Source: an uncultured Rhodoplanes sp. (GTDB lineage Bacteria > Pseudomonadota > Alphaproteobacteria > Rhizobiales > Xanthobacteraceae). Taken from it: a DNA stretch of 28,275 nucleotides. The notes under the pieces are model-generated. The model had not been told where the DNA came from. It did not search any database and worked only from the letters and a program-made list of their open reading frames with translations. Below are positions 21,943 through 28,275 of this stretch, piece by piece (the first letter of the stretch is position 1; every line of letters starts with the position of its first letter). The position numbers were made by a program, and so were the translations under genes. The stretch lies in NCBI GenBank assembly GCA_936924235.1, contig CAKZHN010000013.1, positions 1-28,275 on the forward strand, in the 5' to 3' direction.

Positions 21943-23598
21943 ATGACCGCAATCGGAGAAACCATGCCTGGTGTCGGCGCAGCCGCCGGCCTGCTCGACC
22001 GCGAGCGCATCATCGCCAAAGCCGGCTTCAACCGCTGGCTGGTGCCGCCCGCGGCGCTCTGCATCCATCTGTGCATCGGCATGGCCTACGGCTTCAGCGT
22101 GTTCTGGCTGCCGCTGTCGCGGTCGATCGGCGTCACCGGCTCGAAAGCATGCCCCGACCTGTCGCTCTGGGGCGAGCTGTTCACCACCACCTGCGACTGG
22201 CGCGTCGCAAGTCTCGGCTGGATGTACACGCTGTTCTTCGTGCTGCTCGGCATCGCCGCTGCGGTGTGGGGCGGCTGGCTGGAGCGCGCAGGCCCGCGCA
22301 AGGCGGGCGTCGTCTCAGCGCTGTGCTGGTGCGGCGGGCTGCTGATCGGCGCGTTTGGCGTCTATATCCACCAGCTCTGGCTGATGTGGCTCGGCGCCGG
22401 CGTGATCGGCGGCATCGGGCTCGGCCTCGGCTACATTTCGCCGGTCTCGACGCTGGTGAAATGGTTTCCCGACCGGCGCGGCATGGCGACCGGCATGGCG
22501 ATCATGGGCTTCGGCGGCGGCGCGATGATCGGCGCCCCGCTCGCGGACATTCTGATGAACGCCTTCAAGACACCGACCTCGGTCGGCGTCTGGCAGACCT
22601 TTGTCGCCATGGCCGCGATCTACTTCTGCTTCATGATCATCGGCGCGTTCCGCTACCGGCTGCCGCCGGCCGGCTGGCGCCCGGACGGCTGGACTCCGCC
22701 GGCCGCGTCGAACGCCATGATCTCGCAGCATAACGTTCACCTGAAGGACGCGCACAAGACGCCGCAGTTCTGGCTGATCTGGTGGGTGCTGACGCTGAAC
22801 GTCTCGGCCGGCATCGGCGTGATCGGCATGGCCTCGCCGATGCTGCAGGAGATCTTCGCCGGCGACCTGATCGGCCAGGCCGGCGTGAAGTTCAACGCGC
22901 TCACGCCTGAGCAGCGCGTTCAGATCGCGGCGATCGCCGCGGGCTTCGCCGGACTGCTGTCGCTGTTCAACATCGCCGGCCGGTTCTGCTGGGCGTCGCT
23001 GTCGGACTACATCGGGCGCAAGAACACCTACTACACGTTCTTCATCCTCGGCATCGCGCTCTATGCGTCGGCGCCGTTCTTCGCCTCGATCGGCAGCAAG
23101 GGGATGTTCGTGCTGGCCTTCGGCATCATCCTGTCGATGTATGGCGGCGGCTTCGCCACCGTGCCGGCGTATCTCGCCGACATGTTCGGCACGCAGTTCG
23201 TCGGCGCGATCCACGGCCGTCTGCTCACCGCATGGTCGACAGCCGGCATCATCGGCCCGGTGGTGGTGAACTATCTCCGCGAGTTCCAGCTCGCCGCCGG
23301 CGTGCCGCGCGACCAGCTGTACAATTCGACCATGTATGTGCTGTGCGCCATGCTGGTCGCGGGCCTGATCTGCAACTGGCTGGTCAAGCCCGTGGACCCG
23401 AAGTGGTACATGAGCGCCGAAGAGGTGGCGAAGCTCCAGGCCGCCAACGCCAAGACCCAGGCCGGCACGCCGTCCGGCTCGTTCGGCATCGGCAAGGGCG
23501 GCCTCGACGCCCAGGCCGCGCTGTTCTGGGCCTTCGTCGGCATCCCGCTGTGCTGGGGCATCTGGCTGACGTTCAAGAGCGCGGCGCGGATTTTCTGA
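21943..23598 (+). CDS. OFA-family MFS transporter, oxalate/formate antiporter type
   Basis: A 551-residue major facilitator with about 12 to 13 membrane segments. N-terminal half: FNRWLVPPAALCIHLCIGMAYGFSVFWLPL, WMYTLFFVLLGIAAAVWGGWLERAGPRKAG, GIGLGLGYISPVSTLVKWFPDRRGMATG. C-terminal half: FNIAGRFCWASLSDYIGRKNTY and MYGGGFATVPAYLADMFGTQFVGAIHGRLL. These are OFA-family signatures (OxlT relatives exchange oxalate for formate). Compared with OxlT (about 420) it has an extra loop after TM1 with two cysteines (KACPDL... TTTCDW) and a C-terminal extension with one more membrane helix. GGGAGG precedes the ATG. Next to formate dehydrogenase and sharing its operator, formate or oxalate is the likely substrate, though OFA members also carry other carboxylates. 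Confidence 0.88.
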   Translation: MTAIGETMPGVGAAAGLLDRERIIAKAGFNRWLVPPAALCIHLCIGMAYGFSVFWLPLSRSIGVTGSKACPDLSLWGELFTTTCDWRVASLGWMYTLFFVLLGIAAAVWGGWLERAGPRKAGVVSALCWCGGLLIGAFGVYIHQLWLMWLGAGVIGGIGLGLGYISPVSTLVKWFPDRRGMATGMAIMGFGGGAMIGAPLADILMNAFKTPTSVGVWQTFVAMAAIYFCFMIIGAFRYRLPPAGWRPDGWTPPAASNAMISQHNVHLKDAHKTPQFWLIWWVLTLNVSAGIGVIGMASPMLQEIFAGDLIGQAGVKFNALTPEQRVQIAAIAAGFAGLLSLFNIAGRFCWASLSDYIGRKNTYYTFFILGIALYASAPFFASIGSKGMFVLAFGIILSMYGGGFATVPAYLADMFGTQFVGAIHGRLLTAWSTAGIIGPVVVNYLREFQLAAGVPRDQLYNSTMYVLCAMLVAGLICNWLVKPVDPKWYMSAEEVAKLQAANAKTQAGTPSGSFGIGKGGLDAQAALFWAFVGIPLCWGIWLTFKSAARIF

Positions 23599-23623
23599 TC
23601 GACCAGACCGGGGAGAGAACCTG

Positions 23624-23890
23624 ATGCTTCGAAACAAAACCGCAATCGTGGCCGCGATCCTGATGTCGGCCACGATCGTAGCTGTGCCGGCGCTGGCGCA
23701 GACAGCGGCGCCCGCGCCCGAGCCGAAGAAATCCAAGCTCACGCTGACGCGCGAGAAGATCAAGGAGATGCAGACCAAGTGGAAGGCCAACCGGCCGAAG
23801 CTCAAGGCCTGCCGCGCCGAGGTGAAGAAGAAGGGCCTGACCGGCGACGAGCGCTGGTTCTTCATCTCGGATTGCATGGAAAAAGCGTGA
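23624..23890 (+). CDS. small secreted PsiF-repeat protein
   Basis: An 88-residue exported protein. Signal peptide (MLRNKTAIVAAILMSATIVAVPALAQ, cut after ALA near 25), a Pro/Lys linker, and one PsiF-type repeat (KACRAEVKKKGLTGDERWFFISDCMEKA), with the paired cysteines and the KGLxGDER core of the family. PsiF proteins are phosphate-starvation or stress-linked in E. coli but biochemically undefined. It lies 25 bases after the transporter, with GGGAGAG as ribosome site, and before a strong terminator, so it is the last gene of the transporter transcript. Confidence 0.75.
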   Translation: MLRNKTAIVAAILMSATIVAVPALAQTAAPAPEPKKSKLTLTREKIKEMQTKWKANRPKLKACRAEVKKKGLTGDERWFFISDCMEKA

Positions 23891-23917
23891 CCGACCTTGC
23901 CGGGTGCCGGCCATGCT

Positions 23918-23957
23918 GGCGCCGCTCCCTTCACGGGGAGCGGCGCCATCGTTTTTG
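23918..23957 (+). terminator. strong rho-independent terminator
   Basis: TGGCGCCGCTCCC and GGGAGCGGCGCCA form a perfect 13-base stem with a 6-base loop, followed by TCGTTTTT. It begins 27 bases past the PsiF-like stop and ends the transporter transcript. Confidence 0.88.
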
Positions 23958-24041
23958 ACGGCAGGATTACAGCGGCCTCCCCGCCTTGATGGCCGGTGCC
24001 GCATAACGCAGACTCCGGCGTCTCTCACAACCGGGAACGCC

Positions 24042-24482
24042 ATGTACATTGCCGACACCAAACGCCTGACCCACGACGGCGCCAAGAAGATGATGGCCAC
24101 CGCCATCGACGAGGCCCGCAAGGCCGGCATCGCCGTCTCGTGCTGCATCGTCGATGCCGGCGGGCACGTGGTGGTCCTGGAGCGCATGGACGGCGGCCGC
24201 TTCCACACGCTGCACTCCTGCACCACCAAAGCGGTGTGCGCGGCCTCCAACAAGCGGCCGACCACGGCCAAGGGCGCCGTGGGCCAGGACCTCGACGTGA
24301 CGCATGCCATTGGGCTTGCGCTGGCGGCCGGTCCCGAGCGCTGGACCGCCATGGAGGGCGGCGTGCCGATCCTGAGCGGTGGCGAGTGCATCGGCGGCGT
24401 CGGCGTCAGCGGCGGCGACTGGCAGACCGACCTGAAGATCGCGCAGGCCGCCGTCGAGTCCATCGGCGCGAGCTGGAAGTAG
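24042..24482 (+). CDS. GlcG/HbpS-family protein
   Basis: A 146-residue single-domain protein of the GlcG/HbpS (heme-degrading domain) family. Typical elements: AKKMMATAIDEARKAGIAVSCCIVDAGGHVVVLERMDGG near the start, the middle helix with KAVCAASNKRPT, and GGVPILSGGECIGGVGVSGG near the end. Members bind heme or small ligands, or occur in glycolate and propanediol gene clusters; no activity can be assigned here. The ATG at 24042 has a GGGAA site. The frame is open further upstream, but that part crosses the terminator. It is three bases from the Gfo/Idh/MocA gene, so one operon. Confidence 0.8.
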   Translation: MYIADTKRLTHDGAKKMMATAIDEARKAGIAVSCCIVDAGGHVVVLERMDGGRFHTLHSCTTKAVCAASNKRPTTAKGAVGQDLDVTHAIGLALAAGPERWTAMEGGVPILSGGECIGGVGVSGGDWQTDLKIAQAAVESIGASWK

Positions 24483-24485
24483 ACC

Positions 24486-25490
24486 ATGACCGAACCGGTT
24501 CGCGTCGCCTGCATCGGAATGGGCTGGTGGTCGGATGTGCTGGCCGACGCCATCAAGCGTTCGAGCAAGATCGAGATCGTGGCGTGTCATACGCGCTCGG
24601 AGGACAAGCGTCAGGCCTTCGCCAAGAAATACGGCTGCAAGCCGATCGCGAGTTACGACGACGTGCTGGCCGACCGCTCGATCGAAGCCATCATCAACAC
24701 CACGCCGAACGACGTGCATCTGGAGACGACCCGCGCCGCGGCCGCGGCCGGCAAGCACGTGTTCCTCGACAAGCCGATCGCGAACAATGTCTCGGAGGGC
24801 CGCGCCATCACCGAGGTGTGCCGCAAGGCCGGCGTCATTCTCGGGATGGGTTATCAGCGCCGCCGCGAGAGCCATTTCCGCTGGGTGAAACAGCAGATCG
24901 CGGCAGGCACGTTCGGCAAGCTCGTCAACGCCGAGGCCAACATCAGCCGCGACCGGCTCGGCAAGATCGATCTCAGCTCGTGGCGCTATCAGGCGGCCGG
25001 CATGCCGGGCGGCGTGATGCTGCAGATCGGCATCCACTACACCGACGTGCTGACCTATCTGATGGGACCGGTGAAGGCGGTGCGCGGGCAGTTCGCCCAG
25101 CTCGTGCTGCCCGGCGACAATCCCGACGTCGCGAGCCTCATTCTCGAACACGAGAACGGTGCGCTGTCGACGCTGAACGCAAGCTACGCCTCGGCGTCGG
25201 AATACTACCTGATGAACATCTACGGCAAGGACGCCACCGCCTATTACGACATGCATGGCGGGCTGCGGCTGCTCAAGCGCGGCGAGGACAAGCCGGCGCC
25301 GGTCGTGACCGCCAAGAACGACACCTTCGTCGAGGAGCTGGAGGAGTTCGCCGCGGCGGTGCGCGGCGGGCCGAAGCCCGAGGTCGGCGGCGAATACGCG
25401 ACCGAGTCGCTCGCCGTGGTGCGCGCCGGGATCCTGTCGGCGCGCGAGGGACGACGCGTCGAGGTGGCGGAGATCTTGAAGAACGATTAG
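24486..25490 (+). CDS. Gfo/Idh/MocA-family NAD(P)-dependent dehydrogenase
   Basis: A 334-residue dehydrogenase. The N-terminal Rossmann fold begins RVACIGMGWWSDVLADAI, in which the usual GxGxxG is altered to GMGWWS. The second-strand region and INTTPNDVHLE follow, with DKP in place of EKP (VFLDKPIANN). The middle contains GYQRRRESHFRWVKQQI and MLQIGIHYTDVLTYLMGPV, where the HYTD segment is typical of the catalytic histidine/aspartate region. Co-transcribed with the GlcG-like gene upstream and, 45 bases downstream, a Bug receptor. Only distantly similar to the dehydrogenase at 8304-9392. Substrate unknown. Confidence 0.85.
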   Translation: MTEPVRVACIGMGWWSDVLADAIKRSSKIEIVACHTRSEDKRQAFAKKYGCKPIASYDDVLADRSIEAIINTTPNDVHLETTRAAAAAGKHVFLDKPIANNVSEGRAITEVCRKAGVILGMGYQRRRESHFRWVKQQIAAGTFGKLVNAEANISRDRLGKIDLSSWRYQAAGMPGGVMLQIGIHYTDVLTYLMGPVKAVRGQFAQLVLPGDNPDVASLILEHENGALSTLNASYASASEYYLMNIYGKDATAYYDMHGGLRLLKRGEDKPAPVVTAKNDTFVEELEEFAAAVRGGPKPEVGGEYATESLAVVRAGILSAREGRRVEVAEILKND

Positions 25491-25535
25491 CCCGGGCACG
25501 AACCCGGTCTTGCGAGAACAGAACGGGAGAGTGGG

Positions 25536-26522
25536 ATGAAGCGAGCCTTGAGACTGCCGGCGCTCATCGCGGCCGGTCTGCTGTTCGCGGGCGCGTTCGC
25601 CAGCAACGCCTGGTCACAGGACTATCCCAACCGCTCGATCACGGTGATCGTGCCGTTCCCGGCCGGCGGGCCGAGCGACGTGGTGGCGCGCATCGTCACC
25701 GACCAGATGGGACGGACGCTCGGCCAGACGATGGTGATCGAGAATGTGGGCGGTGCCGGCGGCGTGATCGGCAGCGGCCGGGTCGCAACCGCGCAGGCTG
25801 ACGGCTATACGCTGCTCGCCGGCAGCATGGGTTCGCATGTGGCGGCGCCGGTGCTGACGCAGGGGCTGCGCTACAACCCGCTCGATTTCACGCCGATCGG
25901 GCCGACCGCGCATTCGCCGCCGATCATCGTGGCGCGCAAGGATTTCCCCGCGAAAGACCTTCGCGAATTCGTCGCCGACCTCAAGGAGCAGGGCAACGGC
26001 TTCAAGGAAGCCCATGGCGGCATCGGCTCGTCGTCGCACATGGCGTGCCTGCTGTTCACTTCCGCGACCGGCGTGAAGCCCACGCTGGTGGCGTATCGCG
26101 GCAGCAACCTCGCCATGAACGACATGATCGGCGGCCATGTCGATTTCATCTGCGAGCAGTCGGTCAGTGTGATCGAGCAGATCAAGTCCGGCACCGTGAA
26201 GGCCTATGCGGTGGCCGCCGCCGAGCGGCTCGCCTCGCTGCCGGAATTGCCGACCGCAAGCGAGATGGGCGTGAGCTATGTGATGAGCATCTGGGCCGGC
26301 ATCTTCGGTCCCAAGGGCCTGCCGGCGCCGGTCGTGGCGAAGCTCTCCGACGCACTCGACAAGGCACTGGACGATCCTGGCGTGCGCATGAAGATCAACG
26401 CGCTGGGCGGCTCGATCCCCGGCAAGGCCGAGCGAAACCCGGCCGCGTTCGACGCCTATGTGAAGGCCGAGATCGCGCGCTGGGAGCCGACGCTCCGAGC
26501 GAGCGCCGCATCGGCCAAATAG
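25536..26522 (+). CDS. Bug/TctC-family periplasmic substrate receptor
   Basis: A 328-residue Bug receptor. Sec signal peptide (MKRALRLPALIAAGLLFAGAFASNAWSQ), then the hallmark DYPNRSITVIVPFPAGGPSDVVAR. Later come ENVGGAGGVIGSGRVATAQADGYTLL and the PTASEMG segment of the second lobe. GGGAGAG precedes the ATG. No TctA or TctB is encoded nearby, so it must use membrane subunits from elsewhere or act as a sensor receptor. Together with the dehydrogenase upstream it repeats the dehydrogenase-receptor pairing seen at 7260-9392, though the proteins are divergent. Confidence 0.88.
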   Translation: MKRALRLPALIAAGLLFAGAFASNAWSQDYPNRSITVIVPFPAGGPSDVVARIVTDQMGRTLGQTMVIENVGGAGGVIGSGRVATAQADGYTLLAGSMGSHVAAPVLTQGLRYNPLDFTPIGPTAHSPPIIVARKDFPAKDLREFVADLKEQGNGFKEAHGGIGSSSHMACLLFTSATGVKPTLVAYRGSNLAMNDMIGGHVDFICEQSVSVIEQIKSGTVKAYAVAAAERLASLPELPTASEMGVSYVMSIWAGIFGPKGLPAPVVAKLSDALDKALDDPGVRMKINALGGSIPGKAERNPAAFDAYVKAEIARWEPTLRASAASAK

Positions 26523-26594
26523 CCCGCAACGGCAGCCACGATCTCACCGCAGATCGCTCCACACTTCGCCCAGGTTATTGCCGCACATAAGCGC

Positions 26595-26610
26595 GCCGCG
26601 CGTTCGCGGC
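26595..26610 (+). other. small GC hairpin before the beta-lactamase gene
   Basis: GCCGCG-CGTT-CGCGGC, a 6-base stem with a tetraloop, 18 bases before the start codon and just ahead of the GAGGGG ribosome site. It might be a weak end of the upstream transcript or a leader hairpin. Confidence 0.3.
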
Positions 26611-26627
26611 TGACTTGAGGGGAAACA

Positions 26628-27500
26628 ATGACCACACGGCGCGACGTGATCGCCGGCGCAGCCGCGCTGGCGGGTTTGGGGATTTCGGCAACCGTTGCCC
26701 ATGCTGGCGAGGAATTGGGTACCAATGCCCTCGCCCGCATCGAGCTGGAAAGCGGCGGAAGGCTTGGCGTCGCGGCGATGGATACCGGCTCCGGCAACCT
26801 CATCGTGCATCGCGGCGACGAGCGCTTTCCAATGTGCAGCACGTTCAAGCTGCTGGCCTCGGCGGCGGTCCTCAAGCGCGTCGACCAGGGCCAGGAGAAG
26901 CTCGACCGGCGCGTGGTGTTTTCGGCCAAGGACATCGTGGCCAATTCGCCGACCACCGAGAAGCACGTCGGCGGCGACGGCATGACGCTCGCCGAGATAT
27001 GCGAAGCCGCCATGACGTTGAGCGACAACACCGCCGGCAACCTGATGCTGAAGAGCCTCGGCGGCCCGCAGGGTATCACGGAATTTGCGCGCTCGCTCGG
27101 CGATACCATGACGCGCCTCGATCGGTTCGAGACCGAGTTGAACGAGGCCCTGCCTGGCGATCCACGCGACACCACCACGCCTCGCTCCATGATGAGCAAT
27201 CTGCAGAAGCTGGTGTTCGGTGACGTGCTGTCCGCAGCATCGAAAGACCAGTTGACCAAATGGCTGCTCGCCAACAAGACCGGCGACACGCGGCTTCGCG
27301 CCGGACTGCCGGCCGGCTGGCGCGTCGGCGACAAGACCGGCTCGGGCGAGCGCGGCACCACCAACGACATCGGCGTGGTCTGGGCGCCCAACCGCACGCC
27401 GGTTGTGATCGCGGTTTATCTGACCGGAACGTCTGCTTCCGCCGAGAAGCGGAATGCGACACTGGCTGCTGTTGGCCGTGCCCTGACGTCCGGGGGATAG
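26628..27500 (+). CDS. class A serine beta-lactamase, Tat-type leader
   Basis: A 290-residue class A beta-lactamase. All catalytic motifs are present: S71-TFK (Ambler S70/K73), SDN at 132-134 (Ambler 130-132), omega loop RFETELNEA with E168 and N172 (Ambler E166/N170), and KTGSG at 236-240 (Ambler 234-238). The leader TTRRDVIAGAAALAGLGISATVAHA has twin arginines, so export by Tat is likely. A cysteine precedes the active serine (Ambler 69), but position 238 is glycine, so the disulfide of KPC-type carbapenemases cannot form. No divergent AmpR-like regulator, insertion sequence or integron element is visible; it looks like a resident chromosomal gene. Substrate range cannot be deduced. Confidence 0.93.
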   Translation: MTTRRDVIAGAAALAGLGISATVAHAGEELGTNALARIELESGGRLGVAAMDTGSGNLIVHRGDERFPMCSTFKLLASAAVLKRVDQGQEKLDRRVVFSAKDIVANSPTTEKHVGGDGMTLAEICEAAMTLSDNTAGNLMLKSLGGPQGITEFARSLGDTMTRLDRFETELNEALPGDPRDTTTPRSMMSNLQKLVFGDVLSAASKDQLTKWLLANKTGDTRLRAGLPAGWRVGDKTGSGERGTTNDIGVVWAPNRTPVVIAVYLTGTSASAEKRNATLAAVGRALTSGG

Positions 27501-27517
27501 CGGCGCGTCCGAACGTA

Positions 27518-28275
27518 TCAAAACCGGTCCCAGGCGGGCTCTGGCCCAAACCGCCCGGCGAGGAAATCGATGAACACGCGGGTCTTGGCCGCGAGATAGC
27601 GGTTCGGCGCGTAGACCGCGTGGATGCCGAGCCCGGTCGGCTCGTGGTCCGGCAGCACCACCGCGAGCCTCTTCGCCGCGATGTCCTGACCGATCAGGAA
27701 GGTCGGCAACAGCACGATGCCGTTGCCGTTCAGCGCCGCGGCGCGCAGCACGTCGCCGTTGTTCGAGCACAGGCACGACGTGACCGGCACCGACAGCATC
27801 TCGCCGTTGTGTATCAGCTCGAAGCGCTGCGCCGCCTGCGAATGGCCGAAGCTCAACGCGCGGTGATGAACGAGATCATCGGGCGTCTTCGGCGTGCCGT
27901 GCTTTTTCAGATAAGCCGGCGATGCCGCGAGCACGCGCCGTGCCGGCGCGAGCCTGCGTGCGATCAGGCTCGAGTCCGGCAACGCGCCGATCCGCACCGT
28001 GACGTCGACACCCTCCTCGATCGGATCGATGAAGCGATCGTTGAGGATCAGCTCGATGCGCAGATCGGCATACGCCACCATGAACTCGGCGATGGCCGGC
28101 CCGAGATAGAGCGTACCGAACGACATCGGCGCGTTGATCCTGAGCAGTCCCTTCGGCTCGTCATGGAGCCGCGACACCGCGCTCTCGGTGCTCTCGACGT
28201 CGGCGAGGATGCCGGTGACGCGCTCGTAGTAGGCGCGGCCGGCTTCGGTCGGCGTGACGCGGCGGGTGGTGCGGT
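27518..28275 (-). CDS. LysR-type regulator, N terminus beyond the window
   Basis: The frame runs to the window edge, giving 251 residues and missing about 50 at the N terminus, including most of the helix-turn-helix. The first visible residues RTTRRVTPTEAGRAYYERV are the wing and linker start typical of the CrgA/DmlR-like LysR branch. The effector domain begins GLLRINAPMSFGTLYLGPAI and contains DVTVRIGALPDSSLIARRL. An internal GTG at 28177 is not the start, since coding clearly continues upstream. Convergent with the beta-lactamase gene with a 17-base gap, so it is not placed like AmpR. Targets unknown. Confidence 0.9.
   Translation of the reverse strand, partial: RTTRRVTPTEAGRAYYERVTGILADVESTESAVSRLHDEPKGLLRINAPMSFGTLYLGPAIAEFMVAYADLRIELILNDRFIDPIEEGVDVTVRIGALPDSSLIARRLAPARRVLAASPAYLKKHGTPKTPDDLVHHRALSFGHSQAAQRFELIHNGEMLSVPVTSCLCSNNGDVLRAAALNGNGIVLLPTFLIGQDIAAKRLAVVLPDHEPTGLGIHAVYAPNRYLAAKTRVFIDFLAGRFGPEPAWDRF

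Noticed and set aside
26523..27500. Beta-lactamase as a mobile acquired gene
   Set aside because: No insertion sequence, integron site, terminal repeats or composition change seen around it.
27518..28275. AmpR-like control of the beta-lactamase by the neighbouring LysR gene
   Set aside because: AmpR genes lie divergent from the lactamase and share a promoter gap; this LysR gene is convergent, and its sequence resembles the CrgA/DmlR-like branch.

Overview
The window is high-GC, densely packed DNA from an alphaproteobacterium. It most likely comes from the Hyphomicrobiales (Bradyrhizobium/Rhodopseudomonas/Xanthobacteraceae-type relatives). The basis for this is the gene mix: a fused beta subunit of an NAD-linked formate dehydrogenase, a branched-chain-amino-acid-type ABC transporter with a permease-ATPase fusion, orphan Bug/TctC receptors and many LysR regulators. 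I see no insertion sequence, integrase, phage gene, CRISPR array, tRNA or rRNA, so this looks like ordinary chromosomal metabolic territory. Assignments rest on reading motifs and translations by eye; no database search was possible.

Left part (1-7205). A gene-free 448-base edge is followed by a PilZ-domain gene, a doubtful small ORF, a secreted Cys-rich protein and a TcuA-like flavoprotein, with the first and the last two on the minus strand. DUF3297 and Imm53-like genes run on the plus strand behind a good sigma70 promoter. A coiled-coil membrane protein reads the other way. A plus-strand cluster then holds a small secreted protein (behind a perfect CRP-type palindrome), a 508-residue FAD protein, a two-domain beta-rich protein and a lipoprotein.

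Middle (7260-19639, all minus). In transcription order: a formate dehydrogenase operon (fused FdsG-FdsB subunit, a zinc-ribbon membrane protein, FdsA-type catalytic subunit); a gene-free stretch of hairpins; a complete branched-chain-type ABC importer (binding protein, LivH, a LivM-LivG fusion, LivF); then a Gfo/Idh/MocA dehydrogenase with a Bug receptor.

Right part (19811-28275). Two tandem paralogous LysR genes, an OFA-family (oxalate/formate antiporter type) MFS transporter and a PsiF-repeat protein are followed by a strong terminator. Next come a GlcG/HbpS-like gene, a second Gfo/Idh/MocA plus Bug pair, a Tat-exported class A beta-lactamase and a LysR gene cut by the window end.

The most coherent system is a putative oxalate/formate regulon. 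The fds/lysR1 divergent region, the lysR2 promoter region and the OFA promoter region each contain one ATAG-N7-CTAT inverted repeat, which has the T-N11-A form typical of LysR operators. The simple reading is that one or both tandem LysR proteins coordinate transport of formate or oxalate with NAD-linked oxidation of formate to CO2.
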